Below are positions 1-8,615 of a stretch of DNA of 64,000 nucleotides, one piece after another (positions within the stretch are counted from its first letter, which is position 1; every line of letters starts with the position of its first letter). The position numbers were made by a program, and so were the translations under genes. Below the pieces are notes generated by a model. The model saw only the letters and a program-made list of their open reading frames with translations. It was not told the origin of the DNA and searched no databases. The DNA comes from Stappia stellulata DSM 5886 (GTDB lineage Bacteria; Pseudomonadota; Alphaproteobacteria; Rhizobiales; Stappiaceae): assembly GCF_000423705.1 (NCBI RefSeq), contig NZ_KE384083.1:1-64000 (forward strand), given 5' to 3'.

Positions 1-2
1 AA

Positions 3-260
3 GGCAAGATCGAACGCTGGCATCAGACGCTCAAGAACCGTGTGCTGTTGCAGAACTACTTCCTGCCAGGCGATCTCGAACAGCAAATCGAAGCGTTCGT
101 CGAACACTACAACCATCAGCGTTACCACGAGAGCCTCGACAACGTCACACCCGCCGATGCCTACTTCGGCAGGGCAGCAGCCATCATCAAGCGAAGAGAA
201 AGGATCAAGCGAAAGACACTCGAACATCGGCGCTTGCAACACCGCAAGCTCGCCGCCTAA
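3..260 (+). pseudogene. IS3-family transposase, 3' part (cut by window edge)
   Basis: The reading frame is open from base 3 and ends at the TAA at 258-260. It encodes the C-terminal end of an IS3-type integrase (rve) domain: GKIERWHQTLKNR, then YFLPGDLEQQIEAFVEHYN and YHESLDNVTPADAYF, the last segment carrying the catalytic Glu region of DDE transposases, followed by a basic tail ending HRKLAA. The 5' part lies outside the window, so it is unknown whether the element is intact. An IS end sits about 50 bp downstream. Family assignment is confident; the exact IS is not identified. Confidence 0.85.
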
Positions 261-308
261 ACATCAAACCGAGACGAGGCCCACACTCCGCAAACTTACG
301 CCGCAAGT

Positions 309-334
309 TGTGCCAAATGTTCTGACGACGGACA
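309..334 (+). repeat. IS terminal repeat, copy 1
   Basis: The 26 bases from TGTGCCAAATGT to GACGACGGACA follow the transposase gene and end in ..GGACA. The reverse complement starts TGTCC, as expected for an IS3-family terminal repeat. An identical 26-base copy in the same orientation lies at 2081-2106. Confidence 0.8.
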
Positions 335-419
335 GTTCGGTCGGGTAGGGCGGGCGGCCAAAAACGACCGTTACTGCCGCCGGAGCTAACAGCCGATCTT
401 TTTCCTGGGAACAAATTAC

Positions 420-1001
420 TCAGAAAAGATATCGCGAGGTTGGCGGGACGGCGTGGCCGATCAAGAGCTTCACATAGAGCAATGTCACAAACCATTCCAA
501 GCCGAGGGTCGGAGATAGAACATAGAACGACAGGAACACAGCGACGATCAACCCCGTTGCTGCGAGCGGAGAGCGCAGGTTCGCCGGGGCACAAAGTACG
601 CCGACTGCCGATGCGATCAGCCAGCCCCCGATTGTCAGTGCGTAGATCACATCGAACCCCGCGCCCCGAAACACCCATGCAACGAGCGCGACGTGCACAA
701 GATGCAGCGCGATGAAACCGAAATGCTCGCGAAAGCCTTGGCCCTCGCGGTGATACCAGCGCTTAGTCGTCGCGGTCATGTTGCAGACGACCCCGCCGAT
801 CACATCCACGCCGATAAAGGCGCCCAGTAAGATGAGCGACCATGAATGCCCCGTCGCGGCAACCTGCCATCCCGCAACCACCGCACCGCCGAGCGATGCC
901 GCGATCATCAGAACATTTTCGCCGCGGCTCATTCCCGGTCCGACGAACCGGTCCCACAGGCCGGCCAGACCGGGGCGTGGTGAAGGAAAATGTAGGGTCA
1001 T
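420..1001 (-). CDS. Multi-pass membrane protein, TetR partner
   Basis: The 193-residue protein has about five or six hydrophobic segments (around residues 30-50, 54-75, 95-112, 117-137, 145-165 and 170-188), with an HREGQGFREHFGFIALH stretch after the second. I do not recognise the family. The ATG overlaps the TGA of the upstream TetR gene (ATGA), so the two are translationally coupled and this protein is the likely target of that regulator. A small transporter or membrane-modifying protein would fit, but no function can be assigned. Confidence 0.65.
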   Translation of the reverse strand: MTLHFPSPRPGLAGLWDRFVGPGMSRGENVLMIAASLGGAVVAGWQVAATGHSWSLILLGAFIGVDVIGGVVCNMTATTKRWYHREGQGFREHFGFIALHLVHVALVAWVFRGAGFDVIYALTIGGWLIASAVGVLCAPANLRSPLAATGLIVAVFLSFYVLSPTLGLEWFVTLLYVKLLIGHAVPPTSRYLF

Positions 1002-1642
1002 ACAGGAAACTCCGAATGGGGCAGTAAAGGAGCCGCTAGCAAGCCAAAGGCCCGCGACGACAGGACAGCGGCTTCCGCTTCTGGCACCTTGTCCGTGTTA
1101 TCCGCGAACCAGCGGTCGATGGAGACGGCAAGATCCAGCGTGACCGTCACCAGAAGCCCTAACGGCAGGTCGTCGCGCACCGCACCCAGAGACTGTCCGG
1201 CGCGGACCAGCGCACCCGTTCTGCGTTCGAGTGCATTTAGTGGTACAGCAAAAGAACGTCGCGCCGCCGCTTCGCGGTGTAAGATGCGGATCAGATCGGC
1301 GAACGCAGCGTCGGCTAGAAAGGCAGCAGTGAGGCTCTCGCAAATCCTTGCAACTTCTGTCCAGAATCCAGCCTCGTCCCCGGCATTCAACGCAGCCGTT
1401 TCGTCAATGGCTCCGGCCAGCGCGGCGCGTCGCTCAAGAGTCGCGCGGAACATCTCGTCTTTGCCAGAAAAATAGTGATACGTGCGTCCCTTGCTTTCCT
1501 TGGCTGCCACAAGAATGCGGTTGAACGAAGCCTTCTCGAAACCATGGACACAAAACTCTGCCTCGGCGGCATCGAGCCAATGGGCACGGTCCGTATCACT
1601 CAGTGCGGAAAACCGTTTTCGGGTTTCGGATTCACAACTCAT
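998..1642 (-). CDS. TetR/AcrR-family transcriptional regulator
   Basis: A 214-residue one-component repressor. The N-terminal helix-turn-helix spans about residues 18-66 (AEAEFCVHGFEKASFNRI, then ESKGRTYHYFSGKDEM, the typical TetR recognition helix plus YxxF motif). A ligand-binding helical domain follows. The start ATG at 1640-1642 lies within the first of two palindromes sharing TAGAC-N5-GTCTA (1642-1658 and 1672-1690), which strongly suggests autorepression. The gene is coupled by a 4-bp overlap to the membrane protein downstream. The ligand is unknown. Confidence 0.88.
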   Translation of the reverse strand: MSCESETRKRFSALSDTDRAHWLDAAEAEFCVHGFEKASFNRILVAAKESKGRTYHYFSGKDEMFRATLERRAALAGAIDETAALNAGDEAGFWTEVARICESLTAAFLADAAFADLIRILHREAAARRSFAVPLNALERRTGALVRAGQSLGAVRDDLPLGLLVTVTLDLAVSIDRWFADNTDKVPEAEAAVLSSRAFGLLAAPLLPHSEFPV

Positions 1643-1690
1643 TTAGACCACCAGTCTACGATCGCCATCGGTTTAGACTGCCGGTCTAAA
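1642..1690 (-). promoter_or_regulatory. Twin TetR operators
   Basis: Two palindromes stand 30 bp apart: TAGACCACCAGTCTA (1644-1658) and TTTAGACTGCCGGTCTAAA (1672-1690). Both fit TAGAC-N5-GTCTA, and the left one overlaps the tetR start codon. Palindromes of 15-19 bp at this position are the usual TetR autoregulatory arrangement. Binding itself is inferred. Confidence 0.8.
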
Positions 1691-1880
1691 TCTGTCAATC
1701 CAGCTTTCGGCAAGTAGAATCCAGATGTGTCTATCACAGCCAAAACCCTTCGTTTTTGACTGCATGGTCCTGCCTGACCCCTGCCATGCAGGCAGTGCGC
1801 CGCGAAAACGACGGCATCGAACCTTTTCACGACATTTGTAGCGACCCGCTGCACATAACCGGGAAGGAAGCCTATCCTCG

Positions 1881-2080
1881 CTACATTGAGTTGGTGACGT
1901 TCTCGCTCATGCGCCTCGCCAACTCTCGGACTGCATCATCCTGGCTGCTCCAATCGTCCGTAACCTCGCCGAGATAAGCCCGTCGTGCATGATCGAGTGT
2001 CATAGCATCTGAGCCAGACAATCGCGGAATCGCCCATGCGGCGGCAGCATCCTTCGTGACGAACTTCCCCGTGCTGGACG
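1881..2080 (-). pseudogene. Truncated aadA-like aminoglycoside adenylyltransferase (C-terminal remnant)
   Basis: About 65 codons read STGKFVTKDAAAAWAIPRL, then HARRAYLGE and a closing helix ending NVTNSM. This matches the C-terminal helical domain (DUF4111) of AadA/ANT(3'')-type enzymes (T-G-K/E-x-V-x-K-D-x-A-A-x-W-A and ..AR-x-A-Y-L-G-E). The catalytic nucleotidyltransferase domain is missing. The homology stops exactly where the solo IS end at 2081-2106 begins, so the gene was cut there. The product cannot be active. Between 1691 and 1880 I see nothing else. Confidence 0.72.
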
Positions 2081-2106
2081 TGTGCCAAATGTTCTGACGA
2101 CGGACA
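2081..2106 (+). repeat. Solo IS terminal repeat, copy 2
   Basis: Identical over 26 bases to 309-334 and in the same orientation, but no IS body adjoins it: the aadA-like remnant lies immediately to its left. This is the scar of a second IS copy whose body was lost by deletion or recombination. Confidence 0.75.
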
Positions 2107-2224
2107 CGATCACGAAGCATCGAAGTGCCAAAAGGTTCCATTCGAATTTTCCGAATAATTTCTGAAACCTTGGCGGACGTTTCCTGTTCAGGATCCGATA
2201 CGAATTTTCAGTTTCGAAAGAGAC

Positions 2225-2240
2225 GACGGCTTTTGCCGTC
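2225..2240 (+). other. Hairpin in symporter leader
   Basis: GACGGC-TTTT-GCCGTC forms a 6-bp stem with a T4 loop about 38 bp before the TTG start of the symporter. It could be part of the 5' untranslated region or mark the end of an upstream transcript. The rest of 2107-2277 shows only a strong ribosome-binding site (AAGGAGG near 2263). Confidence 0.35.
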
Positions 2241-2277
2241 ACCGGTGAGCAATGTCACGCGAGAAGGAGGAAACACC

Positions 2278-3879
2278 TTGGAAAATTCCAACTTTTACTT
2301 AAGCTGGATTGATTACACCATCGTGGCTGTCTACTTCATCGGTATCGTGGCGCATGGTGTGTATATATCCCGCAAGATCAAGGGCGGGTCCGAAGACTAC
2401 TTCCTCGCCGGGCGTACCCTTCCCTGGTACCTGATCGGCTTTTCACTGTTCGCCTCGAACATGTCGGGCTCGAGCTTCGTCGGCCTCATGGGGGGCGCTT
2501 ATGACAACGGCGTGGTCATCTTCAACTACGAATGGACCGCGGCTTTCGTCCTGATCCTGTTTGCCATCTTCATACTTCCCTCCTTTCTGCGCGCCAGGAT
2601 CTCGACCGTCCCGATGTTTCTCGAGGAACGCTATGACGTTCGCTCACGACGCGCCTTTTCCGTGTTCACCATCCTCGCCATCATGTTCATCGACACGGCC
2701 GGTGCGCTTTATGCCGGCGGACTGGTGATTTCGAACGTCACCGGCATGTTGAACCTCTGGTCCGCGGTGGCGGTGCTTGCGCTGGTGGCTGGTATCTACA
2801 CGATCCTCGGCGGCCTCTCCGCCGTTGTCGTGACGGATACCGTCCAGGCAGTCCTGCTTATCATTGCCGCCGCCGTGCTGTTCTGGATCGGACTGGACGA
2901 GATTGGCGGCTGGGAACAGCTCTTCGTCGACATTCCGGAGGACAAGACCAAGCTGATCCTCCCGGCGGACGACGACTTCCTTCCCTGGACCGGGCTCTGG
3001 GGGGTGGTGCTTCTCGGGTTCTACTACTGGTCGATCAACCAGTTCGTGGTGCAGCGCACGCTGGGCGCAAAGGACCTCAAGGAAGGACAGGTCGGCGCGC
3101 TCTTCGCCGGTTTCCTGAAACTGCCCAACCTCTTTCTCATGATCCTGCCGGGGCTGATCGCGCTCAAGCTCTACCCGGATCTGGAGACCCCCGACCTCGC
3201 CTTTCCGACCCTGGCCTTCGACCTGATGCCCATCGGTATTCGCGGTCTCATCCTGGCAGCGTTGATCGCGGCGATCATGTCCTCGCTCGATTCCGCGCTC
3301 AATTCGGCCTCGACCCTCGTCGTGAAGGATTTCATCGAACCGATCTGGAAGATCAGCGAGGAGCGTCAGGTCTGGCTGGGCCGCGTGGTGACCGGGATCG
3401 TGATGGCCTTCGGCGCGATCTACGCTCCGATGATTGCGAGCTTCGAGAGCCTGTTCAGCTATTTCCAGTCGTCCCTGTCCTACATCATCCCGACGATTGT
3501 CGTGGTCTTCATCCTTGGCCTGTTCGTGCCCTGGCTGAACGGCAACGGTGCCTTCTGGACGATTATCATCGGCCTTGTGATCGGCATCCCGCTGTTCATC
3601 CTGAAGGAGGTAACCGGCCTGTGGGCGGACTGGGGCCTGCCCGCGATCCACTACACCGTCATGTCGTCAATCATGATGTGCATCGGCATCGTCGTCCATT
3701 TGGGCCTGTCTGCGGTGACACGACAGGACGTGTCGGAGGACACGCAAAACCTCGTCTGGTCCGGCGCGGAGACCCGGAAGGTCTTCACGCAATGGGAAAC
3801 GCCGCTGTGGACGAACCGCACGCTGTGGGCGGGGTTGCTCATCGTCGCGACGGCCGGTTTCGTCATCTGGTTCGCTTGA
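2278..3879 (+). CDS. Sodium:solute symporter (SSS/SGLT family)
   Basis: A 533-residue inner-membrane protein. TTG at 2278 is chosen as start because AAGGAGG lies 8 bp upstream and the family N-terminus (WIDYTIVAVYFIGIVAHG) follows directly; the longer open frame upstream has no such support. Family marks are GGSEDYFLAGRTLPWYLIGFS in TM1-2, SNMSGSSFVGLMG, and AALIAAIMSSLDSALNSAST around residue 335, the Na+-site helix of SSS proteins. About 14 hydrophobic segments fit the family. It is first in a five-gene operon with two dehydrogenases and two MscS channels. The substrate is probably a polyol, sugar or other organic osmolyte, but this is inferred only from its neighbours. Confidence 0.88.
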   Translation: MENSNFYLSWIDYTIVAVYFIGIVAHGVYISRKIKGGSEDYFLAGRTLPWYLIGFSLFASNMSGSSFVGLMGGAYDNGVVIFNYEWTAAFVLILFAIFILPSFLRARISTVPMFLEERYDVRSRRAFSVFTILAIMFIDTAGALYAGGLVISNVTGMLNLWSAVAVLALVAGIYTILGGLSAVVVTDTVQAVLLIIAAAVLFWIGLDEIGGWEQLFVDIPEDKTKLILPADDDFLPWTGLWGVVLLGFYYWSINQFVVQRTLGAKDLKEGQVGALFAGFLKLPNLFLMILPGLIALKLYPDLETPDLAFPTLAFDLMPIGIRGLILAALIAAIMSSLDSALNSASTLVVKDFIEPIWKISEERQVWLGRVVTGIVMAFGAIYAPMIASFESLFSYFQSSLSYIIPTIVVVFILGLFVPWLNGNGAFWTIIIGLVIGIPLFILKEVTGLWADWGLPAIHYTVMSSIMMCIGIVVHLGLSAVTRQDVSEDTQNLVWSGAETRKVFTQWETPLWTNRTLWAGLLIVATAGFVIWFA

Positions 3880-3883
3880 GACA

Positions 3884-5041
3884 ATGGACCGGTTGAACGA
3901 CATTCTTGAAACCCTGGCGAGAGCGATCGCCGGCCGGCCCGACTGGATCGGGCCGGCCGCAGTGCTTGCGGCGGCTCTTGCCATCGCCGTTCTGTTGCAC
4001 GGAGCACTTTTCTATGCGACCCGCCGCTTCGCCGACACCAACACGGGCCTGACCGGCTCCATGCTCCGCCGGGCCCGCAGGCCGACGCGGATCGCCTTTG
4101 TCCTGGCAGCCCTTGCGATTGCAGTGCCGCGCCTCGACCTGCCGTACCGCTGGCAGGACTGGCTTGGCCACCTCTTCGTCATCCTTTTGATCGTGCTTGT
4201 CGGATGGACGGCCATTTTGCTGACAAGCCACTTCACCGACCGTGCGATCCGCAAGCACCGGCTGGACACGGACGACAATTTGGCGGCGCGAAAGTTCGTG
4301 ACGCAGATCCGCGTCCTGCGCCGTACCGCAACGATCCTCCTGATCATTCTCACGACCTCCGCGGTGCTGCTCACCTTCGAAACGGTTCAGGAATACGGCC
4401 TCAGCCTTTTCGCTTCCGCCGGCGCTGCCGGGCTTATCCTCGGTCTGGCGGCACGGCCGGTGTTGGCGAACCTGATCGCCGGGATACAGATCGCCATCAC
4501 GCAGCCGATCCGGCTTGAGGATGTCGTCATCGTCGACGGCGAATGGGGATGGGTTGAAGAGATTTTCGCCACCTATGTCGTGGTGCGGATCTGGGACTGG
4601 CGACGCATGGTCGTGCCCCTCAGCTATTTCATCGAGAAACCCTTTCAGAACTGGACGCGCGAAACCGCATCGATCATCGGGGCGGTTCACTGGTACCTCG
4701 ATTACACCGTTCCGGTGGCCAAGGTGCGCGACAAGCTGGAGGAGATCGTCAAGGAGTCTCCCTACTGGGACGGCAAGGTGATCAACCTCCAGGTGACCGA
4801 CACCGACAAGGATACCATCGCGCTGCGCGGCCTGATGAGCGCACGGACCTCGCCCCAGGCCTGGGACCTGCGCTGCGAAGTTCGCGAAAAACTCATCGTC
4901 TGGCTGCAGGAAACACACCCCGAAGCCCTGCCGAGGCTTCGGGGCGAGCTCACCTTGCCCGCGTCCGGGCGTGCCGTCGCGCCCGCAGAAGGGGAAGCAG
5001 CCGACGTACACGCAGGAGACTTGCAGTGGACACCCCCATGA
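3884..5041 (+). CDS. MscS-type mechanosensitive channel (short form)
   Basis: A 385-residue protein with four hydrophobic segments. The pore helix and beta domain follow: LSLFASAGAAGLILGLAARPVLANLIAGIQIAITQPIRLEDVVIV, the MscS signature with TM3 glycine/alanine packing, then VVPLSYFIEKPFQNW. It starts 4 bp after the symporter stop and runs 16 bp into the next gene, so it is tightly coupled. Such channels release solutes on hypo-osmotic shock, and its place next to an uptake symporter suggests relief of accumulated solute. The YfkC/YbiO-like subgroup is not resolved. Confidence 0.88.
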   Translation: MDRLNDILETLARAIAGRPDWIGPAAVLAAALAIAVLLHGALFYATRRFADTNTGLTGSMLRRARRPTRIAFVLAALAIAVPRLDLPYRWQDWLGHLFVILLIVLVGWTAILLTSHFTDRAIRKHRLDTDDNLAARKFVTQIRVLRRTATILLIILTTSAVLLTFETVQEYGLSLFASAGAAGLILGLAARPVLANLIAGIQIAITQPIRLEDVVIVDGEWGWVEEIFATYVVVRIWDWRRMVVPLSYFIEKPFQNWTRETASIIGAVHWYLDYTVPVAKVRDKLEEIVKESPYWDGKVINLQVTDTDKDTIALRGLMSARTSPQAWDLRCEVREKLIVWLQETHPEALPRLRGELTLPASGRAVAPAEGEAADVHAGDLQWTPP

Positions 5042-5997
5042 CACACACACCCCTCGTCCTGCTTGGCGGAGCGCATGTGCATCTGCCCGACCACCTGGAG
5101 CGCATCGCCGAAAGCGGATCGCGGATCGCGCATGTTCACGACCGCGACGCGGAGCGACGCGACCGGCTGTGCGCCGACCTCGGCGCGCGCCCCCTTGCCG
5201 CGCTCCAGGACGTGGCACAGACGGGCGCGGCGGGGGCCGTGGTCTGCAGCGAAACCTCCCATCACGAGGCGGACATTTCTGCCGCGCTGGCGGCCGGGCT
5301 TCCGGTCTTTTCCGAAAAACCCCTGGCCGGCAGCGGAGGCGCGGCACTGCGCCTCGCGCAGCAAGCGGAAGAGAGCGGCGTGCTGCTTCACACCGGGTAT
5401 TTCTTTCGCACGATCCCCGCGCTTCGCAAGGCGCGCGGCTGGATCCGCGACGGGCGACTGGGCCGGATCACAGCAGCCAGAATGCGCTTTGCCCACGACG
5501 GCGGATACGCCGACTGGCTGGACCTCGACTGCTGGATGACCGACCCGACGCTCGCCTGCTACGGCGGGTTCGTCGACGAAGCCGTCCACGCGATCGACGC
5601 GCTGCAATGGATGCTCGGCGCTGCCGTCGACGGCCATGCGGTGACCGCCAACGCATTGGGCTGGCCGGTGGACGATCACGGCTCCGCCGTCCTGCGGTTT
5701 TGCAACGGCGCGACGGGTGTGGTCGAGGCCGGCTGGACGGATGCGCGAATGCGGCTGGAACTGGACATCGTGGGCGAGACGGCCGCGATATCCCTGCACG
5801 ACGGCCAAATGGCGCTGACGCCGCGCTCGGCCGACAGCGCCGCGGAGCGGCATGATCTTGCAAAACTGGATGCCGGGACGGGCATCCTCCCCTATCTCGC
5901 GGCGCTCCACGGCACGGAACGAGCAGGCCTCGTTCCCCCGGCCGACGCCGCGCGCGTCAACACGCTTCTGGATCGGCTTGGCCTGCGCCTGAACTGA
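5026..5997 (+). CDS. Gfo/Idh/MocA-family oxidoreductase
   Basis: 323 residues. GTG at 5026 is chosen because AGGAG lies 7 bp upstream; an ATG at 5038 is the alternative. An N-terminal Rossmann fold begins LVLLGGAHVH, an unusual variant of GxGxxG. SEKPLA (residues 96-101, E97-K98-P99) is the conserved dinucleotide/catalytic motif. GGFVDEAVHAIDALQWMLG in the C-terminal half holds the D..H active-site pair typical of the family. Such enzymes oxidise or reduce sugars, inositols and related polyols with NAD(P). The substrate is unknown; the SSS transporter and SDR neighbours suggest a joint catabolic task. Confidence 0.85.
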   Translation: MDTPMTHTPLVLLGGAHVHLPDHLERIAESGSRIAHVHDRDAERRDRLCADLGARPLAALQDVAQTGAAGAVVCSETSHHEADISAALAAGLPVFSEKPLAGSGGAALRLAQQAEESGVLLHTGYFFRTIPALRKARGWIRDGRLGRITAARMRFAHDGGYADWLDLDCWMTDPTLACYGGFVDEAVHAIDALQWMLGAAVDGHAVTANALGWPVDDHGSAVLRFCNGATGVVEAGWTDARMRLELDIVGETAAISLHDGQMALTPRSADSAAERHDLAKLDAGTGILPYLAALHGTERAGLVPPADAARVNTLLDRLGLRLN

Positions 5998-6039
5998 GCC
6001 CGTTCCCCCGCAAAACCCCAAATCGAAAGGATCGCGGAC

Positions 6040-6837
6040 ATGGATTACGGACTAGACGGAAAGACAGCCCTGATCACCGGCGGCGCTTCCGGCATCGGAA
6101 AGGCCACGGCGAAGCTCCTGCTGGAGGAAGGCGCCCAGGTCATCCTCGTGGACATCAAGGGCGATGACGTCGCCCGTGCCGCCAGCGAACTGGGCGACCG
6201 CGCCCATGCGCTTCAGGCGGACCTCAGGGAGCCGAACCAGGTGAAGGGCCTGGCGGTGTCGACGGAGGAACGCTTTGCGCTTCCCGACATCGTGGTTTGC
6301 GCTGCCGGCGTTACCGGCGCGAAGGGGCATCCGCTGGAAATGAGCGACGCCGACTGGCAGGACGCCTGGCAAAACGATTTCATGTCGGTGATCCGGACCC
6401 TTCGCGTGTTCGTGCCGACAATGGAAAAACGCGGATGGGGACGCGTCGTCATCCTGTGTTCCGAAAACGCGTCCCAGCCCTATGCCAACGAGGCGGTCTA
6501 CAATGTCGCCAAGGCCGGGTTGCTCAATTTTGCCAAAGGCATCAGCGGCATTGCCGCCGAGAGAGGCGTCCTCGTCAATTGCGTTTCGCCAGCGTTCATC
6601 GAAACACCGATGACCGACGAGATGATGGACCAGAAGGCGGCCGCGAAAGGCGTGGACCGCAAGGAGGCAGTGAAGGAATTCCTGGAGCAGGACCGCCCTT
6701 ATCTTGCGCTCAAACGCCGTGGCAGACCCGAGGAAGTGGCCGCGACGATCGGGTTTCTCTGCTCCGAGCACGCCAGCTTCGTGGTCGGGGCGAATTACCG
6801 CGTGGATGGCGGATCGATCGCCACGATCGCGACCTGA
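6040..6837 (+). CDS. Short-chain dehydrogenase/reductase (SDR)
   Basis: 265 residues with a classical SDR layout: TGGASGIG (residues 14-21) for NAD(P) binding, an acidic residue after beta-2 (VDIK, D38) favouring NAD(H), CAAG at 87-90, and catalytic S141 with Y154-xxx-K158. A short insertion sits before the C-terminal substrate loop (KGVDRKEAVKEF). The C-terminus DGGSIATIAT is normal. It lies 42 bp after the Gfo/Idh gene and 11 bp before the second MscS gene. It is probably a polyol/sugar dehydrogenase of the same pathway; the substrate is unidentified. Confidence 0.88.
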   Translation: MDYGLDGKTALITGGASGIGKATAKLLLEEGAQVILVDIKGDDVARAASELGDRAHALQADLREPNQVKGLAVSTEERFALPDIVVCAAGVTGAKGHPLEMSDADWQDAWQNDFMSVIRTLRVFVPTMEKRGWGRVVILCSENASQPYANEAVYNVAKAGLLNFAKGISGIAAERGVLVNCVSPAFIETPMTDEMMDQKAAAKGVDRKEAVKEFLEQDRPYLALKRRGRPEEVAATIGFLCSEHASFVVGANYRVDGGSIATIAT

Positions 6838-6848
6838 CGAGACCTGCA

Positions 6849-8573
6849 ATGCACATTCCGGACCGAATTTCGAACGCGCTTCCCGCCGGCGTCCTGCGCC
6901 GTTTGCGAATAACACTCGCGCTCATCCTGATCTCGACCCTTCCGGGCTTTGCGCAAGACGGCAACACATTCTGGTATGAGGCGGACAGGCTGAATTCGGG
7001 GCTTTCCGATCGCAGCGAAGAGCGTGTAAGGCGGTCAACGCCGCGCCAGACCTTGCGGAGCTTTCTGGCGGCAACGGACCGGGGCGACTTCGCCACCGCA
7101 GCCCATTGCCTGAACCTCTCGCGTCTCGACCCGGATCGCCAGTCGCGACTGGGGCCGGAGGCCGCACGAAAACTTTCGGAAATCATCGCCCGCCAGGTCT
7201 GGATCGACTGGTCGAGCCTGTCCGCCCGGCCCGACGCAAGGATCGAGCAAACGGGAAAGGCCGGGTCGCGCGCAGGCGACCCGCGCCGCGACATCCATCT
7301 GGCGACGCTGCAGACCGACGGATTGGCCTTCGACCTGCGGATCGCGCGTTTCAAGGCGCCGGGGGAACCCGCGGCGTGGCTGTTCACGCCGCAGACTGTC
7401 GAGAACATCGCTCCCCTGTACAAGGCGTTCGGACCGCGACCGTATGAAGCCTACGTACCGGCAGTTCTCAAAAAGGAGTTCGCCGGTTTGTGGCTTTGGG
7501 AGTGGATCGCGCTGCCGCTCCTGGCGATCGGAATACTGCTTCTCGGCTGGGGAATAAGAAGCCTTGTGTCGCGACTTGCGATGCGAGCCAAGCGCGGCTG
7601 GCTGAAATCCGGTCTGGACAAGAGTGCCCAGCCGCTTTCCATCCTGGTCATGGCCGGTGCGGGGCAGGTGTTGCTCAGTCTGGTGTTTTCCTTTTCCGGG
7701 CCGACGCAGGCCCTGCTGCATCCGACGTTGATCATCCTGATGGTCTGGGGTGTCGGCATGACCCTTCTGCGCCTGATCGATGCCTTGTTGCACCGTGTGA
7801 CCCTTCGATACGTCGGCGAGATCGATGACAGGCGCGGCCGGGACGAGCGGGAGTTCTATACCTCGATCTATGCGCTGCGGCGGCTGATCCTGCTCGTCAT
7901 GGTGACCATTGCCGCGCTTCTCGTTCTCGACCGGCTCAATCTGTTCGACAACATCGGGATGACGCTCCTTGCATCCGCCGGCGTGCTGACGGTTGTTTTC
8001 GGTATCGCCGGCCAAGCCGTGCTGGGCAACATCCTGGCCTCTCTCCAGATCGCACTCGCCAAACCGGTGCGGATCGGCGACGCAATCCTCTACGAGGGCA
8101 AGTGGGCCTATGTGGAGGCGATCTTCTATACGTTTTTGCGACTTCGGACCTGGGACCACAGGCGCATTGTCGTTCCGGTGACCTATTTCATCGCCCGGCC
8201 TTTCGAGAACTGGTCGGTCTCCGAAGCACGAATGATATGGGTCATCGATCTCTGGCTCGACCCGCGCGCCGACGTGGATGTTCTCCGAAGCAAGTTCGGC
8301 GAACTGCTCCAGGAGGATACCGATGTCACCGAACCGGACAACGCCTACACCTATGTCACCGACCAGACCACGGACGGACTGAAGCTCAGCTTCTATGCGA
8401 TGATGCCGGACCCCTCCACCGGCTGGGCGGCCCAGAGCCGCCTGCGCGAAAAGCTCCTGGCGTTTATCCGCGACGATCACCCCGACTGGTTGCCACGCGA
8501 CCGCATTCTCGATGTCGGCCGAACGGAAAATGACGGCGCCACACGCGCCTCCCACGCCGCAGACCCGGGCTGA
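6849..8573 (+). CDS. MscS-type mechanosensitive channel (long form, exported N-terminus)
   Basis: 574 residues from ATG 6849. Signal peptide about residues 1-36 (hydrophobic ITLALILISTLPGFAQ), then a periplasmic domain to about residue 210. Five hydrophobic helices follow, with the MscS pore and beta domain: LLASAGVLTVVFGIAGQAVLGNILASLQIALAKPVRIGD, then VVPVTYFIARPFENW. It closely resembles the short channel at 3884 in the conserved domain but has an added sensor-like periplasmic part. It is last in the SSS operon, so one operon carries two distinct mechanosensitive channels. A hairpin lies at 8588-8603, just downstream. Confidence 0.87.
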   Translation: MHIPDRISNALPAGVLRRLRITLALILISTLPGFAQDGNTFWYEADRLNSGLSDRSEERVRRSTPRQTLRSFLAATDRGDFATAAHCLNLSRLDPDRQSRLGPEAARKLSEIIARQVWIDWSSLSARPDARIEQTGKAGSRAGDPRRDIHLATLQTDGLAFDLRIARFKAPGEPAAWLFTPQTVENIAPLYKAFGPRPYEAYVPAVLKKEFAGLWLWEWIALPLLAIGILLLGWGIRSLVSRLAMRAKRGWLKSGLDKSAQPLSILVMAGAGQVLLSLVFSFSGPTQALLHPTLIILMVWGVGMTLLRLIDALLHRVTLRYVGEIDDRRGRDEREFYTSIYALRRLILLVMVTIAALLVLDRLNLFDNIGMTLLASAGVLTVVFGIAGQAVLGNILASLQIALAKPVRIGDAILYEGKWAYVEAIFYTFLRLRTWDHRRIVVPVTYFIARPFENWSVSEARMIWVIDLWLDPRADVDVLRSKFGELLQEDTDVTEPDNAYTYVTDQTTDGLKLSFYAMMPDPSTGWAAQSRLREKLLAFIRDDHPDWLPRDRILDVGRTENDGATRASHAADPG

Positions 8574-8587
8574 ACGGGCGCGCGATG

Positions 8588-8603
8588 GCAGGCCGTGGCC
8601 TGC
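8588..8603 (+). terminator. Hairpin after the SSS/MscS operon
   Basis: GCAGGCC-GT-GGCCTGC, a 7-bp perfect stem starting 15 bp past the channel stop codon. No T run follows, so it may be a weak terminator or an mRNA 3'-end stabiliser. Confidence 0.4.
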
Positions 8604-8615
8604 GACCAACGGGCG

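Noticed and set aside
1756-1977. 73-codon + strand ORF between tetR and the IS scar
   Set aside because: Runs antisense into the aadA-like remnant; no ribosome-binding site or recognisable domain.
2644-3651. 335-codon open frame on the minus strand inside the symporter gene
   Set aside because: Shadow of the SSS gene; composition dominated by D/H/E/R, no known fold.
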